Assembly (NCBI GenBank): GCA_019055375.1
Contig: JAHQIW010000933.1
Coordinates: 1-64,000, forward strand
Direction of reading: 5' to 3'
DNA: 64,000 nucleotides
Source: Parelaphostrongylus tenuis
Lineage: Eukaryota; Nematoda; Chromadorea; Rhabditida; Metastrongylidae
Part shown: positions 61,514 through 64,000 of the stretch, in pieces
Layout of the letters: each line of letters opens with the position of its first letter
How positions within the stretch are numbered: the stretch's first letter is position 1
Notes under the pieces: model-generated
What the model was told of the DNA's origin: nothing
Databases searched by the model: none
What the model saw: the letters and a program-made list of their open reading frames with translations, nothing else
Translations under genes and position numbers: made by a program

Positions 61514-63694
61514 ATGTCTTTTTCGTACTTATCGACTGTCGACCGCACCTACAAACGATTTGCCTGTGAGGATTATGATAATATCGCCTACTTGCATCAT
61601 CCGAGTGGCGTTAGCGTCCTGGTACTTCGCAAGTTGAGTTTCTCTGACGTAGTGATCAGCTTTTGTTGGCTTTGTCAGACAGCGTCATTAGGTTCTTAAG
61701 ATGATAGCGATTGTAGTGTTGTTGTGCTCAACGTTTGTGGAGAAGTTCTGATCCTTAGTAAAGATTCTTGGAAATAGTGAAGAGCTAGGGCTAATAGGTA
61801 TTGGAAGTTGACTTTGCTTAAACCTTGGAATTACCAACCAGTAATGCCTTTTTATGATTTGGTTAAAATGAGAGGTTCAAAGTGAACATTACTTGGCTGA
61901 CGTTCCCACTTCTCTGTCCTCTTCCGAGCCAGTGATTCGCTCGGTTGCCCAGAGTCGTTCCTCTTCGTTGTCGTTGAGTCGAATGTTTTCGGTGGATCAC
62001 CGGTTGAATGAAGAACTCTGTTTGGCAATGTCCTTGAATATGTCCTTGTACTTTTAGTCAGGTATCTCTAGCTTTGGTGGGATTGCTACCGTATAATACC
62101 GGGATTCTTTCGGTGCTGCACCACCCATCGAGGAGGATTTGAGTAACTCGAGCCCTTACTTGTGTCAGAGATGTGAGTTGAATAGGCAGGCCTGGCATTC
62201 ATCGTCTCAAAATCTTCAGAGATTTAAGAGCATCGACATCGACAAGTGAGCTTCTTCATTCGATCGCTACTCTACGGAAGAACATTCGATCTGCACGAGA
62301 ACGAAGACGAAGATCAAAGACTACGACGAGAACGAACGACTGAGGACAATCGACTCGAATCCTTGGCCTCTGAGAAAGGCCAAGTTGTCGAAATGTTGGC
62401 CAGACTAGATTTGTATTTATTTGGCCTATTGACTATTTTGAGGCCTCGCTCAAAAATCCAGCTGAAGAAGTTTTAGAATGCCATATTGGATTTTAAGCGA
62501 GGTTTCAAAATAGTCGATTGGAAGGTATTGCTATATGCCTGCTTACCACTCGTAAACCATTGACTGAAAATCATTAGAGTAACCACATCAGGTGATGTTT
62601 TGACTTGATGAAGAGTGATACATCTTCGGTGACGATTCCTAGTAATAGATGGGGCAATGAGCCGAATGGGATGAGGCATTGATGAGGCTTGCAAGATAGC
62701 CAAAACGGATGTCTACCACTCGAGATGCCATACGAGACCTTTTGAAAGACTTAACCCTTAAAAGTCAGAAGGGTACGTTTCATACCATGCCGCGCGACGT
62801 CAAATTTTACCCACTTACTGTAATAGCGGGTTTGCAGTTCGTGGGAAAGCAGTCGCAGACATGCATGCTGGGAAAGCGACGGCGCGACGCCGCCTGCCTA
62901 TCAACGCCGACCCTCAAAAGGTTAAAACACTCCATCGGGCTATATTAAGTCTCTCTATAAAAGTCGTGATATTAGCTAAATCAAAAAAGAAGTAGTGCTA
63001 ATAAAATGTATATTTATATCATCAACTCTTTTGAATCAAAATTCACTGCAGCATTTGTCCAGTGAGGTGATCAAAGTAGATTTTGGAAATACGAAGAACA
63101 AGAAGACAGGTTTGTCCAGAAATGATCATGTCGTCGTAGGCAAAGGCAAAAAGGTATGGCTTTTCTAATCTTCTAAGCAGTATGCTTTATCACTTAGGGA
63201 TTATCTTCTTATCTATCCAGGGTGGACTTCATCTACAGAAAGAAACACGTCTATGTGTGATTCACTGTAAAGACGGTGAGGAAGTCATTGTACGGGCAGG
63301 AGTCAGAGGCGTTCTGGTTGAGGTCTGATACTTCACTTACTATCCTATGTGTGCTAAAGAATTAGGTGTCTATTTTCAGGTTAACGAACGTTTAATTGAC
63401 AATCCAGACCTTGTTAGAACTGCCCCAGAGAACCAGGTATTGTAATGTATAGTCGTTCTAAACACTGAAAATTTTCAGGAGCGTTTCTTTCTAACTTTTC
63501 TTTTTTTCGCTTTTGAATTCCTAGGCTTTTAGACGCTTTTGTTTCAGGGCTACATAGCAATAATCGCTTTTGGGGCAGGTAAGAGAAAACCGGATGAGTT
63601 CGTCACGGAACTTCCTGAGAAGCGGGTGTCTTTCCGGGACCATGAAACTTGTTTCTCGGAAACGAACGGCTCTGCTGAAGATAAGCAGTTGTAA
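61514..63694 (+). CDS. abitram: ABITRAM / FAM206 family protein
   Basis: FAM206A (Abitram, Simiate) is a small nuclear protein reported to bind actin and modulate transcription in vertebrates. Exons: 61514-61632 (inferred), 63063-63153, 63221-63322, 63380-63436, 63548-63694, giving about 171 residues (human about 181). Family marks: TGLSRNDHVVVGKGKKGG, then LCVIHCKDGEEVIVRAGVRG, VLVEVNERLIDNP and ENQGYIAIIAFG, matching human CKIYCSDGEEYTV...VRGRLMEVNENI and TEGYIAVV. The first exon is inferred from FACEDYDNIAYLHHPSGVSV, resembling the family N-terminal block (FCEDHCILQHSNRICV), and joins exon 2 in phase if the acceptor is at 63062. A strong donor-like GCAG|GTAAGA at 63574-63583 could give another 3' end using the acceptor at 63958. 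The divergent C-terminus (ending EDKQL) is the least certain part. Confidence 0.8.
61840..62400. repeat. CTTCTTCAGAGCC family, inverted pair in abitram intron 1
   Basis: A unit at 61840-62055 (TTGGCTGACGTTCCCACTTC, TTCCGAGCCAGTGATTCGC) faces an opposite unit at 62240-62400 (CTTCATTCGATCGCTACTCT, TGAGAAAGGCCAAGTTGTCG, AATGTTGGCCAG). Together they form a loose inverted repeat. Confidence 0.45.
62751..62925 (+). mobile_element. TTAA-type MITE, family P, in abitram intron 1
   Basis: TTAACCCTTAAAAGTC at the left and CCTCAAAAGGTTAA at the right with CCGCGCGACGTCAAATTTTA inside. TTAA is intact on both sides. Confidence 0.7.
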
Positions 63695-64000
63695 TGATTT
63701 CGATGCTGTTACATTTTTAGACCGACCATTACGGGTTCTCGAAGTTGCATACTTTTCTGAGAGTCCATAATTTTCAGTTTGTATTTATAACACACGCGGA
63801 GAAAATCAATTAGGCGTTCTTTGTTGCTGCAACATATATGTTTCCCGTTGTTGTCGCTTCTATTGTTTTCGTTATTGTTATTAGCATGTTGGCAGTGAAA
63901 ACGCACTAACCGTGGATAAAAGTTGTCTGATCTACTAACTTTGGAATGCTTTCACAGGACCCAGCACGAAATTGACATGCCGATACCAATCGAATATATT

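Overview
This window comes from a nematode nuclear genome, most likely a clade V (strongylid or hookworm-like) parasite. The evidence is a nematode-type actin, many-exon genes with TTTCAG-like splice acceptors, AT-rich introns, decayed RTE-type and Penelope-type retrotransposons, and a very high load of short dispersed repeats. It is gene-poor. I can support four protein-coding genes, all on the + strand. I rebuilt them exon by exon by carrying reading phase across splice sites.

Layout: (1) 1-7.2 kb is repeat-rich and holds an inverted, broken copy (956-2810, - strand) of the 5' half of bub-1. (2) 8.0-21.2 kb is bub-1, the spindle-checkpoint kinase, with about 26 exons: a Mad3/Bub1 N-terminal domain (8.0-9.2 kb), a low-complexity middle (9.3-13.5 kb) and the kinase domain (13.6-21.2 kb). 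Its introns hold SINEs, MITEs, a foldback element and TA microsatellites. (3) 21.2-32.2 kb has no recognisable host gene but contains an RTE-type reverse transcriptase remnant, SINEs and tRNA-like foldbacks. (4) 32.2-37.8 kb is a complete 376-residue actin gene behind a GC-rich upstream region that is partly duplicated; its 2.7 kb second intron holds a dead mariner. (5) 38-55 kb is a gene desert with a Penelope-like remnant at 48.6-49.3 kb. (6) 55.1-59.3 kb is a complete PEX19 (peroxisomal membrane protein receptor) ending in a CaaX box. (7) 61.5-63.7 kb is an ABITRAM/FAM206-like gene.

The genes do not form a pathway: mitotic checkpoint, cytoskeleton, peroxisome biogenesis and a nuclear FAM206 protein. 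The unusual content is the repeat landscape. There are about 14 copies of a tRNA-derived SINE with A and B boxes and a TCCTTTA tail, about 13 copies of a second tRNA-like unit, and foldback elements whose terminal inverted repeats carry tRNA-like sequences reading outward. There are also TTAA-flanked piggyBac-like MITEs and a tRNA-Ser-like third family. The inverted bub-1 arm and the outward tRNA-like foldbacks are the observations I rate highest. No rRNA, CRISPR array or convincing functional tRNA was seen.
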